From the NCBI GenBank assembly GCA_030447745.1, contig JAUJOH010000008.1:66876-130875 (forward strand): a stretch of DNA of 64,000 nt, written 5' to 3'. This document shows positions 45,621-53,983 of the stretch, one piece after another (the stretch's first letter is position 1; the number at the start of each line of letters is the position of its first letter). Source of the stretch: Chloroflexota bacterium (GTDB lineage: Bacteria; Chloroflexota; Limnocylindria; Limnocylindrales; CSP1-4). The notes under the pieces were generated by a model. The model ran no database searches, had not been told where the DNA came from, and saw nothing but the letters and a program-made list of their open reading frames with translations. The translations under genes were made by a program, and so were the position numbers.

Positions 45621-45815
45621 ATGAAGAGCTACGGCGAGATCCAGCTGCTGCTGGTCAACGACCGGATCCGGTCCGCGGTCCTGGCCGCCGCGGACGCGCG
45701 ATTGGTCCAGCCGCAGGTCCACCCGTCGCTCCGACGCTCGGTCGGTCACCAGATCATCCGGATCGGTGAGCGCCTGGCGGAGGAGCAGCACGTGCAGCCG
45801 GCCCGGTCCCGATGA
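45621..45815 (+). CDS. Small 64-residue protein between exporter subunits (hypothetical)
   Basis: A 64-residue basic protein, MKSYGEIQLLLVNDRIRSAV onward, with a helical N-terminal half and an Arg/Gln-rich C-terminus. It has a textbook AAAGGAGGTGAG ribosome site seven bases before ATG 45621, the best in the window. It lies between the ATPase and permease genes on the same transcript. No cysteines or membrane segments are seen. Its position suggests an accessory factor of the exporter, but no family is recognised. Confidence 0.65.
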   Translation: MKSYGEIQLLLVNDRIRSAVLAAADARLVQPQVHPSLRRSVGHQIIRIGERLAEEQHVQPARSR

Positions 45816-45856
45816 GGGATTCGGGTCGGCTGATCTGACCACGAGGAGATCCTCCG

Positions 45857-46660
45857 ATGACCACCGTCGCCCATGAGCTGAAGGCGTCGTACGCCTTCAT
45901 CGAGCGCAACTTCTTCCTGACACGCCGCTACTGGGGCTGGGAGCTCGCGTTCCTGGTCTATTCGGTCGCGGGCGCGCTCTCGATCTCGCTCATCGGTGCC
46001 GACCAGGGCAGCCCGCGGCTGCTCCTGACGCTGATGGTCGGGGCGATCTTCTGGAACTACCTGTCGGTCGTGTTCGGATGGATCGCCGAGACGATCGAGA
46101 TCGAGCGCTGGGAGGGCACGCTGGAGTACACGATGATGGCCCCGATCCGGCGTTCCACTCACCTGCTTGGCTCCGTGTTGTACGCGATGGCTTTCGGGCT
46201 CGTCCACACGGCCGCGATCCTCGTCGTGCTGTTCCTGTTCTTCCCGAACATGGACCTGTCACAGGCGAACTTCGCGACGGTCGGCCTGTTCATGCTCCTG
46301 GGATCGTTCAGCATCGTGGGCCTCGGGATCCTGGCCGCCATCCTGCCGCTGCTGTACGTGGAGCGTGGCGCGCAGATGGCGTGGGTCCTGCAGTCGCTGA
46401 TCCTGCTCGTGAGCGGGGTCTACTACTCGGTCGACGTCCTGCCGGGCTGGATGCGGGCCATCTCCGCGCTTTCGCCGGCGACCTACGTGCTCGACGGCGT
46501 CCGGCGCGGCCTGATCGACGGAGCGCCCGTGACGACGCTGCTCGGCGAGGTCTGGCCGCTTGTCGTTATGGGCATCGTCTTGATCCCAGCTGGGCTGTGG
46601 GCGTTCGGCCAGGCCGAGCGATATGCGAAGCGCACCGGCAAGCTGAAGCGGGTGGGGTGA
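45857..46660 (+). CDS. ABC-2 type transporter permease
   Basis: A 267-residue permease with six hydrophobic segments and the ABC-2 layout: an N-terminal amphipathic stretch (FIERNFFLTRRYWGWELAF), the loop ETIEIERWEGTLEYTMMAP and the late segment SGVYYSVDVLPGWMRAISALSPATYVLDG, both strongly typical of ABC-2 exporters. It follows a GAGGAG ribosome site and forms the channel with the ATPase two genes upstream. The stop overlaps the rsgA start as GTGA. Confidence 0.92.
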   Translation: MTTVAHELKASYAFIERNFFLTRRYWGWELAFLVYSVAGALSISLIGADQGSPRLLLTLMVGAIFWNYLSVVFGWIAETIEIERWEGTLEYTMMAPIRRSTHLLGSVLYAMAFGLVHTAAILVVLFLFFPNMDLSQANFATVGLFMLLGSFSIVGLGILAAILPLLYVERGAQMAWVLQSLILLVSGVYYSVDVLPGWMRAISALSPATYVLDGVRRGLIDGAPVTTLLGEVWPLVVMGIVLIPAGLWAFGQAERYAKRTGKLKRVG

Positions 46661-47784
46661 CAGTGGCAATCGATGCGGGACCGCTCGCGGCGCTCGGCTG
46701 GGACGGGACGTGGGCCGACTCGTTTCGGCCGCATGTCGCGCTGGCGCGCACGCCCGCGCGCGTCGTCGCTGTGCACAAGGAGACGTCGATCGTCCGCGAC
46801 GGCTCGGGCGACCGGCCGGCCGTCGTGAGCGGTCGGTTCCGGTTCGATGCCGTCGGGCCGTCCGACTTCCCCGCCGTCGGCGACTGGGTCGCGCTCGAGG
46901 CCGCCGACGCAACGTCCTCGACCGCCGTCATCGCGGCGATCCTGCCGCGCCGCAGCTCGGTCCGGCGGTCCGCGGGCGACGCGTCACGACGAGGCGGTGG
47001 CCGTCTCGCGGACGAGCAGGTCATCGTGGCCAACGTCGACATCGCGCTGCTCGTGGCGGGCCTCGACGGCGACCTCAACCTGCGTCGGCTGGAGCGCTAC
47101 CTCGCGGTCGCCTGGTCGAGCGGGGCGGCGCCCGTCATCGTCCTCAACAAGGTGGACGTGGCGGAGGACGTCGAACGGAGACTGGTGGCGGTCGAGGCGG
47201 TGGCGCCCGGCGTTCCGATCGTCGCCATCAGCGCACGCACGGGTCAGGCGCTCGAAGAGCTGGGCCCGCACCTCGTTCCGGGCGGGACCGCGGTCGTGCT
47301 CGGCTCCTCCGGCGTCGGCAAGTCCACCCTCCTCAACACGCTGCTCGGCGAGGAACGCCAGGCGACCGCTGCCGTCCGCGAGGACGACGCCCGCGGGCGC
47401 CACACCACCCGGCACCGCGAGCTGTTCCGGCTGCCCGGCGGGGCGCTGCTGATCGACACGCCCGGCCTCCGCGCGCTCGAGGTCGTGGGCGCCGAGGAGG
47501 GCGTCGGCCAGGCCTTTGACGACGTCGCCGAGATCGCCGCGCGGTGCCGGTTCAGCGATTGCCGGCACGAGGCAGAGCCCGGCTGTGCCGTCCGTGCGGC
47601 CATCGAGAACGGGACGCTCAACCCGGAACGGTTCGCGGCGTGGCAGAAGCTCGATCGTGAGGCCGCCCACGAGGCCCGGCGGGCCGATCCGCTTGCCGCC
47701 TCCGAGAACCGCCGCAAGTGGAAGGCGATCCACAGGGCCGTCAACCGCCACATGCAGCAGAAGTACGGCGAGGACGCGTGGTGA
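46657..47784 (+). CDS. rsgA: RsgA, small-subunit-dependent ribosome maturation GTPase
   Basis: A 375-residue circularly permuted GTPase that checks late 30S subunit assembly. An OB-fold precedes the G motifs, which occur in the permuted order: NKVDVA (G4), SARTGQ (G5), GSSGVGKST (G1), then DTPGLR (G3). The C-terminal zinc site CRFSDCRHEAEPGC is complete. Start GTG 46657 overlaps the permease stop by three bases (GTG 46663 is an alternative). It is translated from the exporter operon, linking ribosome function with the attenuator-controlled transporter. Confidence 0.95.
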   Translation: MTVAIDAGPLAALGWDGTWADSFRPHVALARTPARVVAVHKETSIVRDGSGDRPAVVSGRFRFDAVGPSDFPAVGDWVALEAADATSSTAVIAAILPRRSSVRRSAGDASRRGGGRLADEQVIVANVDIALLVAGLDGDLNLRRLERYLAVAWSSGAAPVIVLNKVDVAEDVERRLVAVEAVAPGVPIVAISARTGQALEELGPHLVPGGTAVVLGSSGVGKSTLLNTLLGEERQATAAVREDDARGRHTTRHRELFRLPGGALLIDTPGLRALEVVGAEEGVGQAFDDVAEIAARCRFSDCRHEAEPGCAVRAAIENGTLNPERFAAWQKLDREAAHEARRADPLAASENRRKWKAIHRAVNRHMQQKYGEDAW

Positions 47785-48821
47785 GCGACACGGAGGTCGT
47801 CGCGGACACGGTCGACGTCCCGGCCGGGCCCGCGATCTCTGGGCTCGTGTTCCGGCGATTCCGTCGGCCGGGCGACTTCCCCGGCATGGTCGAGGCCAAC
47901 ATGGCCGTTCGCGACGCCCACGGTGTCGAGGACACCATCAGCGTCGAGGGGATGGCCACTCAGTACGCGCACCTCCGCAACTCGGACGTCTCGACCGATC
48001 TCGTGATCATCGAGCTCGACGGGCGCACGGTGGGCTACGTCCGCGTGGCATGGAACGGGCAGCACGACGGCAGCGTTGCGTACGAGTCGATCTGCCTGCT
48101 CCGCCCTGAGCTGCGCGGGCGCGGGATCGGTCGGGCGATGCTGCGGTGGGGCGAGCGGCGCCTCCGGGAGATCGGCGCTACCCAGCCGGCCGACGGCCGG
48201 CCGCGCTGGTTCCAGGCCGAGACGTTCGACGCGGATGCCTACAGCATCCGGCTCCTCGAGCGACACGGGTACACGGCCGTGCGGCGGGGATACGAGATGG
48301 TCCGCCCGGATCTGGCCGACATCGACGACGTCCCGCTCCCGCGGGGCCTCGAGGTGCGACCAGTCGGTCCGGAGAAGAGCCGGCAGGTCTGGGAGGCCGA
48401 CGCCGAGGCGTTTCGCGATCACTGGGGCGAGGACGAGGAGACCGAGGAAGCGTGGCTCGCCTTCCGCGAAGACCCGACGCACGACCCGGCGCTGTGGGTC
48501 GTCGCCTTCGACGGTGATGAGATCGCCGGTCTCGTCCTGAATGTCATCGACCCGGCGGACGTCGCGCGCAAGGGCACGCGCGGAGGAAATCTGAGTTCGG
48601 TCGCCGTGCGCCGACCGTGGCGCCGCCGCGGGCTCGCGCGGGCCCTCATCGCCCGGAGTCTGCGGCTGGTTCGCGACCGAGGTGCGACGAGCGCGGTGCT
48701 CGGCGTCGACGGCGCGAACCCGAACCAGGCGATGACCCTCTACGAGCAATGCGGCTTCCGCGTCGTCAGCTCGTTCACGACGTGGCGAAAGCCGTTCACG
48801 GAGGATGACCCGGAGCCATGA
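47781..48821 (+). CDS. Two-domain GNAT acetyltransferase (copy A)
   Basis: A 346-residue protein with two GNAT domains in tandem, as in mycothiol synthase. Domain 1 holds CLLRPELRGRGIGRAMLRWGE; domain 2 holds SSVAVRRPWRRRGLARALIARS and ends YEQCGFRVVSSFTTWRKPF. Start GTG 47781 overlaps the rsgA stop, so it belongs to the same transcript. It is about two thirds identical to copy C downstream. The substrate is unknown. Confidence 0.88.
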   Translation: MSDTEVVADTVDVPAGPAISGLVFRRFRRPGDFPGMVEANMAVRDAHGVEDTISVEGMATQYAHLRNSDVSTDLVIIELDGRTVGYVRVAWNGQHDGSVAYESICLLRPELRGRGIGRAMLRWGERRLREIGATQPADGRPRWFQAETFDADAYSIRLLERHGYTAVRRGYEMVRPDLADIDDVPLPRGLEVRPVGPEKSRQVWEADAEAFRDHWGEDEETEEAWLAFREDPTHDPALWVVAFDGDEIAGLVLNVIDPADVARKGTRGGNLSSVAVRRPWRRRGLARALIARSLRLVRDRGATSAVLGVDGANPNQAMTLYEQCGFRVVSSFTTWRKPFTEDDPEP

Positions 48822-49120
48822 GCACGACGCACAGCTCCGCGGAGGCCGAAACCCCCGCCGTCGACGGGCTGGTCTTCCGCCGCTTTCGCGACCCTTCCGA
48901 CTACCACGCCATGGCCGCCGTCTCGCAGGCGGCCAACCTCCACGACGGCGAGGACTGGATTCCCGACGCCGCGAACATGCGGGTCGAGTTCGAGAACACC
49001 GCCGACCTCGAGCCGACCGAGGACATCCTGCTCGCCGAGGTCGACGGGCGCGTCGTCGCCTGGGGCAACGTCATGCGCCAGGTCCGCGACGGCCTCGCCG
49101 TCTACGCGCCCAGCCCGAGC
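48818..49120 (+). pseudogene. N-terminal fragment of a GNAT gene (copy B)
   Basis: ATG 48818 overlaps the copy A stop as ATGA. About 95 residues follow (VDGLVFRRFRDPSDYHAM, HDGEDWIPDAANMRVEFENT, VMRQVRDGLAVY) that match the N-terminus of copy D at high identity. Then the sense is lost: the acetyl-CoA loop and whole second domain are absent, and the DNA joins copy C out of frame. It is the damaged remainder of a type-2 gene in a duplicated pair. Confidence 0.7.
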
Positions 49121-49134
49121 GGCGCGGTCGACGT

Positions 49135-50182
49135 CCGCGACGCCCGCGTCGAGGTCGGGGCGTCGTTGACGCCGTCGACGTCCCCGCGCGGCCGGACATC
49201 CCAGGCCTCGTCTTCCGGCACTTCCGCGGCACGGCAGACTTCCCGGGCATGGTCGAGGCCAACATGGCGGCCCGCGAGGCATACGGCGTCGAGGACACGA
49301 TCAGCGTCGACGGGATGGCGAACCAGTACGCCCACCTTCAGAACTCGGACGTCGCGACGGACCTCGTGATCGTCGAACTCGGTGGTCGGACGGTGGGCTA
49401 CGTCCGCGTCGCGTGGAGCGAGCAGCACGACGGCAGCGTCTCGTTCGACACCATCTGCCTGCTCGGGCCGGAGCTGCGAGGCCACGGCATCGGTGGGGCG
49501 ATGCAGGACTGGGCCGAGCGGCGGCTGCGCGAGATCGGTCGCGAGCGGCCGCCGGACGGGCGGCCACGCTGGTTCCAGGCGAAGACGTTCGACGCCGACG
49601 AGTACAGCGTCCGGCTGCTCCGGCGGCACGGCTACGAGCCCGTGCGGCGGGGGTACGAGATGGTCCGCAGGGATCTCGCCGACCTGCCCGAGGCCCCGCT
49701 GCCGCCAGGGCTCGAGGTCCGGCCGGTGGGTCGGGAGGACACGCGGCGGATCTGGGCGGCGGACGCGGAGGCGTTCCGCGACCACTGGGGCGAGGACGAG
49801 GAGACCGAGGAGGCGTGGCTCGCGTTCCGCGACGACCCGACGAACGAACCGGAGCTGTGGGTCGTCGCCTTCGACGGCGACCAGATCGCCGGTCTCGTCC
49901 GCAATGTCATCGACCCTGCCGTCGTCGCCCGCAAGGGTGAGCGCCGCGGCTGGCTCAGCTCCGTCGCGGTGCGGCGGCCGTGGCGGCGACGCGGCCTCGC
50001 GCGCACTGATCGCCCGGAGCCTGCAGCTGCTTCGCGACCGAGGCGCAACGACCGCCGCGCTGGGTGTCGACGGTCAGAACCCGAACCGGGCCATGTCCCT
50101 GTACGAGCGGTGCGGCTTCCGCGTCGTGAGCTCGTTCACGACGTGGCGAAAGCCCTTCACCGAGGAGGACCCGGTGCGATGA
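49135..50182 (+). pseudogene. Two-domain GNAT (copy C), no start codon and frameshifted
   Basis: The sequence from VDAVDVPARPDIPGLVFRHF to RKPFTEEDPVR is a near twin of copy A, both GNAT domains included. Two faults are seen. There is no start codon before the first residues, because the 5' end is joined to copy B. In domain 2 the frame shifts at about 50003, where GCGCGCAC lacks two bases relative to copy A (contraction of a GC repeat). The last part, ALIARSLQLLRDRGATTAAL, is in the other frame. Its end overlaps copy D as ATGA. Confidence 0.72.
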
Positions 50183-51200
50183 GCACCACGCCACGTCTCG
50201 CGCGGCCTGAGACGCCCGCCGTCGACGGGCTCGTCTTCCGGCCATTCCGGGAGCCCGCCGACTACGAGCCGATGGCCGCGGTCGCCACGGCCGCGAACGT
50301 CCACGACGGCGAGGACTGGATCCCGGACGCCGCCACGATGCGCGTGGAGTTCGAGAACACTGCGGACCTGGAGCCGAGTCGCGACATCGTCCTGGCCGAG
50401 GTCGACGGCGAGGTGGTGGCGTGGGGCTACGTCATGCGCCAGGTACGCGACGGACTCGCCGTCTACCAGACCTTCGGCAGGGTCCAGCCGGGCTGGCGGC
50501 GGCGGAGGATCGGGCGGGCGATCCTGCGGCTGAACGAGCAGCGCATCCGCGAGCTGGCCGCCGGGTTCGACGACGCCGACGGCCGCGCCTACGGGTCGTG
50601 GTGTGGTGAGCGGGAGAGCGGCGCGAAGGTGCTGCTCTCGGCGAGGGCTACCGGCCCGTCCGGTTCGGCTTCGCCATGCGCCGGCCGACGCTCGAGGGGC
50701 TCCCGGAGGCGCCCCTCCCGCCGGGGCTCGATATCCGCGAGGTCCGGCCGGAGGACCACCGCGCGATCTGGGAGGCTGACAACGAGGCGTTCCGGGATCA
50801 CTGGGGCCACCGGGAGCAGACCGAGGAGGACTTCCGCGGCCTGTTCGCGACGCCGGACCTGGACACTGGCCTGTGGTCCGTCGCCTGGGAGGGCGACCAG
50901 GTGGTCGGATCCGTCCAGACGGTCATCTGGAGATCGGAGAACGAGGTCCTCGGCGTCCGACGCGGGTGGCTCGAGCACATCTCGGTCCGCCGGCCGTGGC
51001 GCCGGCGCGGCGTCGCCCGGGCGATCATCGTGGACGCGCTCCGGCGGCTCAAGGCGGCCGGGTTCGCCGAGGCAATGCTCGGCGTCGACTCCGAGAACCC
51101 CACCGGCGCCCTGCAGCTCTACCGGGCGCTGCGCTTCGAGGTCAAGGACCGCGGGGCGACGTATCGCAAGGCGTGGGAGCCGGGCGGCCGGCTCGTCTAG
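50179..51200 (+). pseudogene. Two-domain GNAT (copy D), single-base frameshift
   Basis: ATG 50179 overlaps the stop of copy C. Domain 1 (VDGLVFRPFREPADYEPM to ILRLNEQRIRELAAGF) is intact. At about 50640, GCGAGGG lacks one G and the frame moves, so RATGPSGSA replaces the expected EGYRPVRFGFA. Domain 2 (GLDIREVRPEDHRAIWEADN to WRRRGVARAIIVDALRRL) then continues to 51200 in the new frame. With the missing base restored, it is a normal ~340-residue protein. Confidence 0.78.
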
Positions 51201-51331
51201 GGCGCCTGCCGGCTGGCGGGCGGCGGTGGGGCGGCGGTGGGGCACGCGTGTCGACGCAGGGCGGGCGGGCGACGGCGCCGCTGCGGCGGAGGCGGCAGGG
51301 GGGCGCGGCCACTGACGGCGGCGCGACGCGG

Positions 51332-51970
51332 CTACGCCAGCAACCGCCCGTGCTGGCGCACCAGCTCGAGCCACGGCCGCTCGCGTTCGATCGTCGTGGC
51401 CGGGCCGTGACCCGGCAGGACGCGCAGCGGGCCGTCGAGCGAGGCGAGCCGCGCCAGCGAGTCGACCATCGCTCCGGGATCGCCGCCCGGCAGGTCTACC
51501 CGCCCCCAGCCGCCCGCGAACAGCGTGTCGCCGCTGAACAGCACGCCGTCGCCCGGCGCAAGGAGCGACACGGAGCCCTCCGTGTGACCCGGCGTGTGCA
51601 GCACGTCCAGCCGGATCTCGCCGAAGCGGATCCTGCCGCCCTCGGCGAGCTCCACGGCGGGCACGGACGGCGGGATCTCGAACGGGGCCCAGAGGGGCTC
51701 AGGATCGGTCAGCCGGTGTCGATCGAGCGGGTGGACGGCGATCGAGGCGCGGGTGTGCTCGGCCACGGCCGCGTTGTCGCCGGTGTGGTCCCAGTGACCA
51801 TGGGTCGAGACGATGAGCCGCAGCGTCCATTCGCGGGCCGCCAGCTCATTGGCGATCCAGCGCAGCGACGGGATCGCGGTGTCGATCGCGACCGCCTCGC
51901 GCGACGCCGGGTCGGCGAGGACGTAGACGTTCGTCGAAAGCGGCCCCACGACCCGCGTCAGGAGCTCCAC
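51332..51970 (-). CDS. MBL-fold metallo-hydrolase (glyoxalase II-like)
   Basis: A 212-residue metallo-beta-lactamase-fold hydrolase. The zinc motif is THGHWDHTGD (HxHxDH), with further ligands in VLHTPGHTEGS, LFSGDTLFAGGWGR, and VLPGHGPAT. The short length and this layout fit glyoxalase II-like thioester hydrolases. It directly follows the CoxG-like gene on the minus strand, 37 nt apart, and probably shares its transcript. The true substrate is unknown. Confidence 0.9.
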   Translation of the reverse strand: MELLTRVVGPLSTNVYVLADPASREAVAIDTAIPSLRWIANELAAREWTLRLIVSTHGHWDHTGDNAAVAEHTRASIAVHPLDRHRLTDPEPLWAPFEIPPSVPAVELAEGGRIRFGEIRLDVLHTPGHTEGSVSLLAPGDGVLFSGDTLFAGGWGRVDLPGGDPGAMVDSLARLASLDGPLRVLPGHGPATTIERERPWLELVRQHGRLLA

Positions 51971-52007
51971 GCGACGGCCCGGCGCAGGGTGTTCTTCGGC
52001 TCCGCGC

Positions 52008-52448
52008 TCAGGACTCCAGCTGCCGACGGATGCACGTGAACGTCTGGCCGATCATCTTGTTCGCCGTCCCCTCGATCATCCGAGCCCCGACGGACGCAAG
52101 CGTCCCGGAGATCGTCACGTCTGCGGTCCAGTCCATGCGCGTCGGCCCCTCCGGTGGCCCGGACAGGCGCATCTCGGCCGTCGCGTCGACCGCACTGCCC
52201 GGTGCCTGCCCGTGCGCCTTGATCACGGACCGCTCGGGCGCCTCCTGCTCCGCCGTCTCCAGGCTCACGACGAAGCGGGCGCTGATGAACCCGATCCCCA
52301 CCTTGGCGGTCGCCTTGAAGTGCGTCTCGTCGACGACCTCGATCGACTCGACGCCGGGCCCGCACTGACCGACCTGGTTCGGATCGATCACGAACGACCA
52401 GACGCGGTCGCGCGGCGCGGCGATGTCGACGGTGCCGGAAAAGTTCAC
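52008..52448 (-). CDS. coxG: CoxG-like SRPBCC-fold protein
   Basis: A 146-residue START/SRPBCC protein of the CO dehydrogenase subunit G (CoxG) family. NFSGTVDIAAPRDRVWSFVI, DPNQVGQCGPGVESIEVVDE and the late AARMIEGTANKMIGQTF-like helix (read as GARMIEGTANKMI) are diagnostic. CoxG recruits CO dehydrogenase to the membrane in carboxidotrophs. GTG 52448 follows GGAGGCCCCC. The other cox accessory genes are 7-9 kb away; the dehydrogenase itself is not in the window. Confidence 0.88.
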   Translation of the reverse strand: MNFSGTVDIAAPRDRVWSFVIDPNQVGQCGPGVESIEVVDETHFKATAKVGIGFISARFVVSLETAEQEAPERSVIKAHGQAPGSAVDATAEMRLSGPPEGPTRMDWTADVTISGTLASVGARMIEGTANKMIGQTFTCIRRQLES

Positions 52449-52542
52449 GGGGGCCTCCGGGTGCAGCCTCGGCTGGAAGCTCGGGTGGGTCACGAGATGG
52501 TAGGGCGGATGAGGAGCCGCGGCGAGGCGCGCGCCTAGGGGT

Positions 52543-52738
52543 GCGGTTCGTTTCATCGACCAACGGCCGTGGTACCGGAAGCGGCGCCGTTCCGGCCGCG
52601 GCGGTTGGTCCCGGCGACCCGAGCGTCGCGGCTCTGCCCGCGCCGCTCGAATCGTCTCAACGCTGCGGCGTCGCGGGTAGTTGAACCGGGCACCATTCCG
52701 GCGACCACGCGGGTTAGTAGATGAAACAGACGGCAGCG
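52543..52738. repeat. ~196-bp repeat element with inverted ends, copy 1
   Basis: It starts GCGGTTCGTTTCATCGACC and ends ATGAAACAGACGGC. The ends are imperfect inverted repeats of ~38 bp: the left end reversed and the right end share TTCCGG, ACCACG and GATGAAAC in register. A second copy of the same length lies at 53314-53510, in the same orientation, with conserved inner blocks such as CTCTGCCC and CATTCCGGCGACCACG. This is MITE-like. No transposase is nearby. Together with flanking sequence it fills the gap between coxG and the next gene. Confidence 0.7.
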
Positions 52739-52835
52739 GGCTGGGCGGCGCGTCAGTGATCGCGGTGTCGTACGCAGCTCGAAGCCACCGGTTCGATGCC
52801 GCCACACGGTGTGCCTGCCCCGCGTCGTTCGCCTG

Positions 52836-53297
52836 ATGGAACGCCCGTCGCCGATGCTTGCCCGGACCGTGCTTGCGGTGCCCGTGCTCACGCTCGGGCT
52901 CGGCGCGGCGGGGTGGTTCGTCATCGGCGGACCGACGGCGTTCGGTGGCCCGATGCCGGCGCTTCGTGAGGCGTGGCTGCCGATCTACCGCGTCCAGTCC
53001 GTCCTCGCGGCGGCGGTCACGTTCGTGTTCGTTCGGCTGCTCGAGCGTGTCGACCGCCGCCGGCTGATGCTCCTCGTACTCGCCGCCTGGCTGGGCGAAC
53101 TCACCGTGCTGCTCGTCGGTGGGAGGGTAATCGCCAACGAGCTCGTTCCCGAGGTCGCAGGGCTCTTCTGGCTGATCGCGACCGGCGGGCCGATCCAGCC
53201 GATCGCCGCCGTCGATCGGCGGGCTGCTCCGGCGCGAGGCGTCGCGGCGGCCGCCCGCGCGATAGCCCGGCAGCCGCCAACGGTCACGGCGCGGTAG
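52836..53297 (+). CDS. Hypothetical four-helix membrane protein
   Basis: A 153-residue membrane protein with about four hydrophobic segments (VLAVPVLTLGLGAAGWFVIGG, YRVQSVLAAAVTFVFVRLLE, MLLVLAAWLGELTVLLVGG, and VAGLFWLIATGGPI). The layout is like small DUF4345-type proteins but no firm family match is claimed. ATG 52836 is chosen; an upstream ATG adds only a few residues. It is bracketed by two copies of a ~196-bp repeat, so it may have been carried or framed by that element. Confidence 0.6.
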   Translation: MERPSPMLARTVLAVPVLTLGLGAAGWFVIGGPTAFGGPMPALREAWLPIYRVQSVLAAAVTFVFVRLLERVDRRRLMLLVLAAWLGELTVLLVGGRVIANELVPEVAGLFWLIATGGPIQPIAAVDRRAAPARGVAAAARAIARQPPTVTAR

Positions 53298-53313
53298 GCA
53301 GCCAGCTCCGGAG

Positions 53314-53510
53314 GCGGTTCGTTTCGTCGACCAATGACCGTGGTACGGGAAGCGCCGCCGCAGACACCGGCCCCGTAGACCCCGGCGGCACGAGTGTGGC
53401 GACTCTGCCCTCGCCGCGCCAGTCGTTTCTGTCTGGCCGCGTGATGGGTGGTTGAAACGGACGCCATTCCGGCGACCACGGGGGATGGTGGGTGAAACAG
53501 ACGGCGGCGG
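53314..53510. repeat. ~196-bp repeat element with inverted ends, copy 2
   Basis: Same orientation and length as copy 1. Left end GCGGTTCGTTTCGTCGACC, right end GTGAAACAGACGGCGG. Its ends also pair imperfectly with each other. On the minus strand both copies read in the same frame with similar peptides (PRGRRNG followed by RFN, then AARAE), because the inner sequence is conserved. That is unlikely to be a real gene, but it shows the copies share ancestry. Confidence 0.7.
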
Positions 53511-53542
53511 CCGGACGGGCCAGACGGGTCGGACCCGATTGA

Positions 53543-53983
53543 TCAGCCCGCGGCAGCCGTCATGCGCGCCCCGGTCTCGAGATACGTCTTGAGCCGGCAC
53601 ACGATGTGCACCATCCCGGCGCTGAACTGGCGGGCGGTCCGAGCGCCGGCCCCGGCGGTGATCACGGCGAGCTTCGAGGAGCCTGTCCCCGTCGGCTCGA
53701 TCTCCCATGTCGTCCGGACCGGGCAGTCCGCCTCGATCTTCGGGGCCCAGCGGGCGTGAAAGTCATGGCCAGCCGACGCGGCGGATCGATCTCGATCACC
53801 TCGCCGTCGGCCGCTACGGAGCCGTCCGGGTACTCGTAGACGACCCGGGCGCCGGGCGTCCAGTCGGATCCGACGCGCGTCCGGTAGTAGTAGTGCTGCA
53901 CTCCACCCCGTCGATGATGGCGCGCCAGATGTGCTGTGGATGGCCTCGATGCAGACGCTGGAGACATGGTCGGGCGCGGACAT
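53543..53983 (-). pseudogene. SRPBCC-domain protein with three frameshifts
   Basis: An AHSA1/polyketide-cyclase-type SRPBCC protein of ~145 residues in pieces. MSAPDHVSSVCIEA starts at ATG 53983, then HPQHIWRAIIDGVE, then HYYYRTRVGSDWTPGARVVY to RRLAMTF, then HARWAPKIEADCPVRTTWEI to the stop at 53543. Each step needs one restored base, near 53944, 53900 and 53757 (the last is CC reduced to C). Between breaks the sequence is well kept, so either decay is recent or the local consensus is poor. Such proteins often follow an ArsR regulator, which is not seen. Confidence 0.75.

Noticed and set aside
52449-53708. Long minus-strand frame upstream of CoxG reading through both repeat copies
   Set aside because: Similar peptides in the two repeats come from repeat DNA identity. 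CoxG homology begins at GTG 52448, and a genuine membrane-protein gene is on the other strand.
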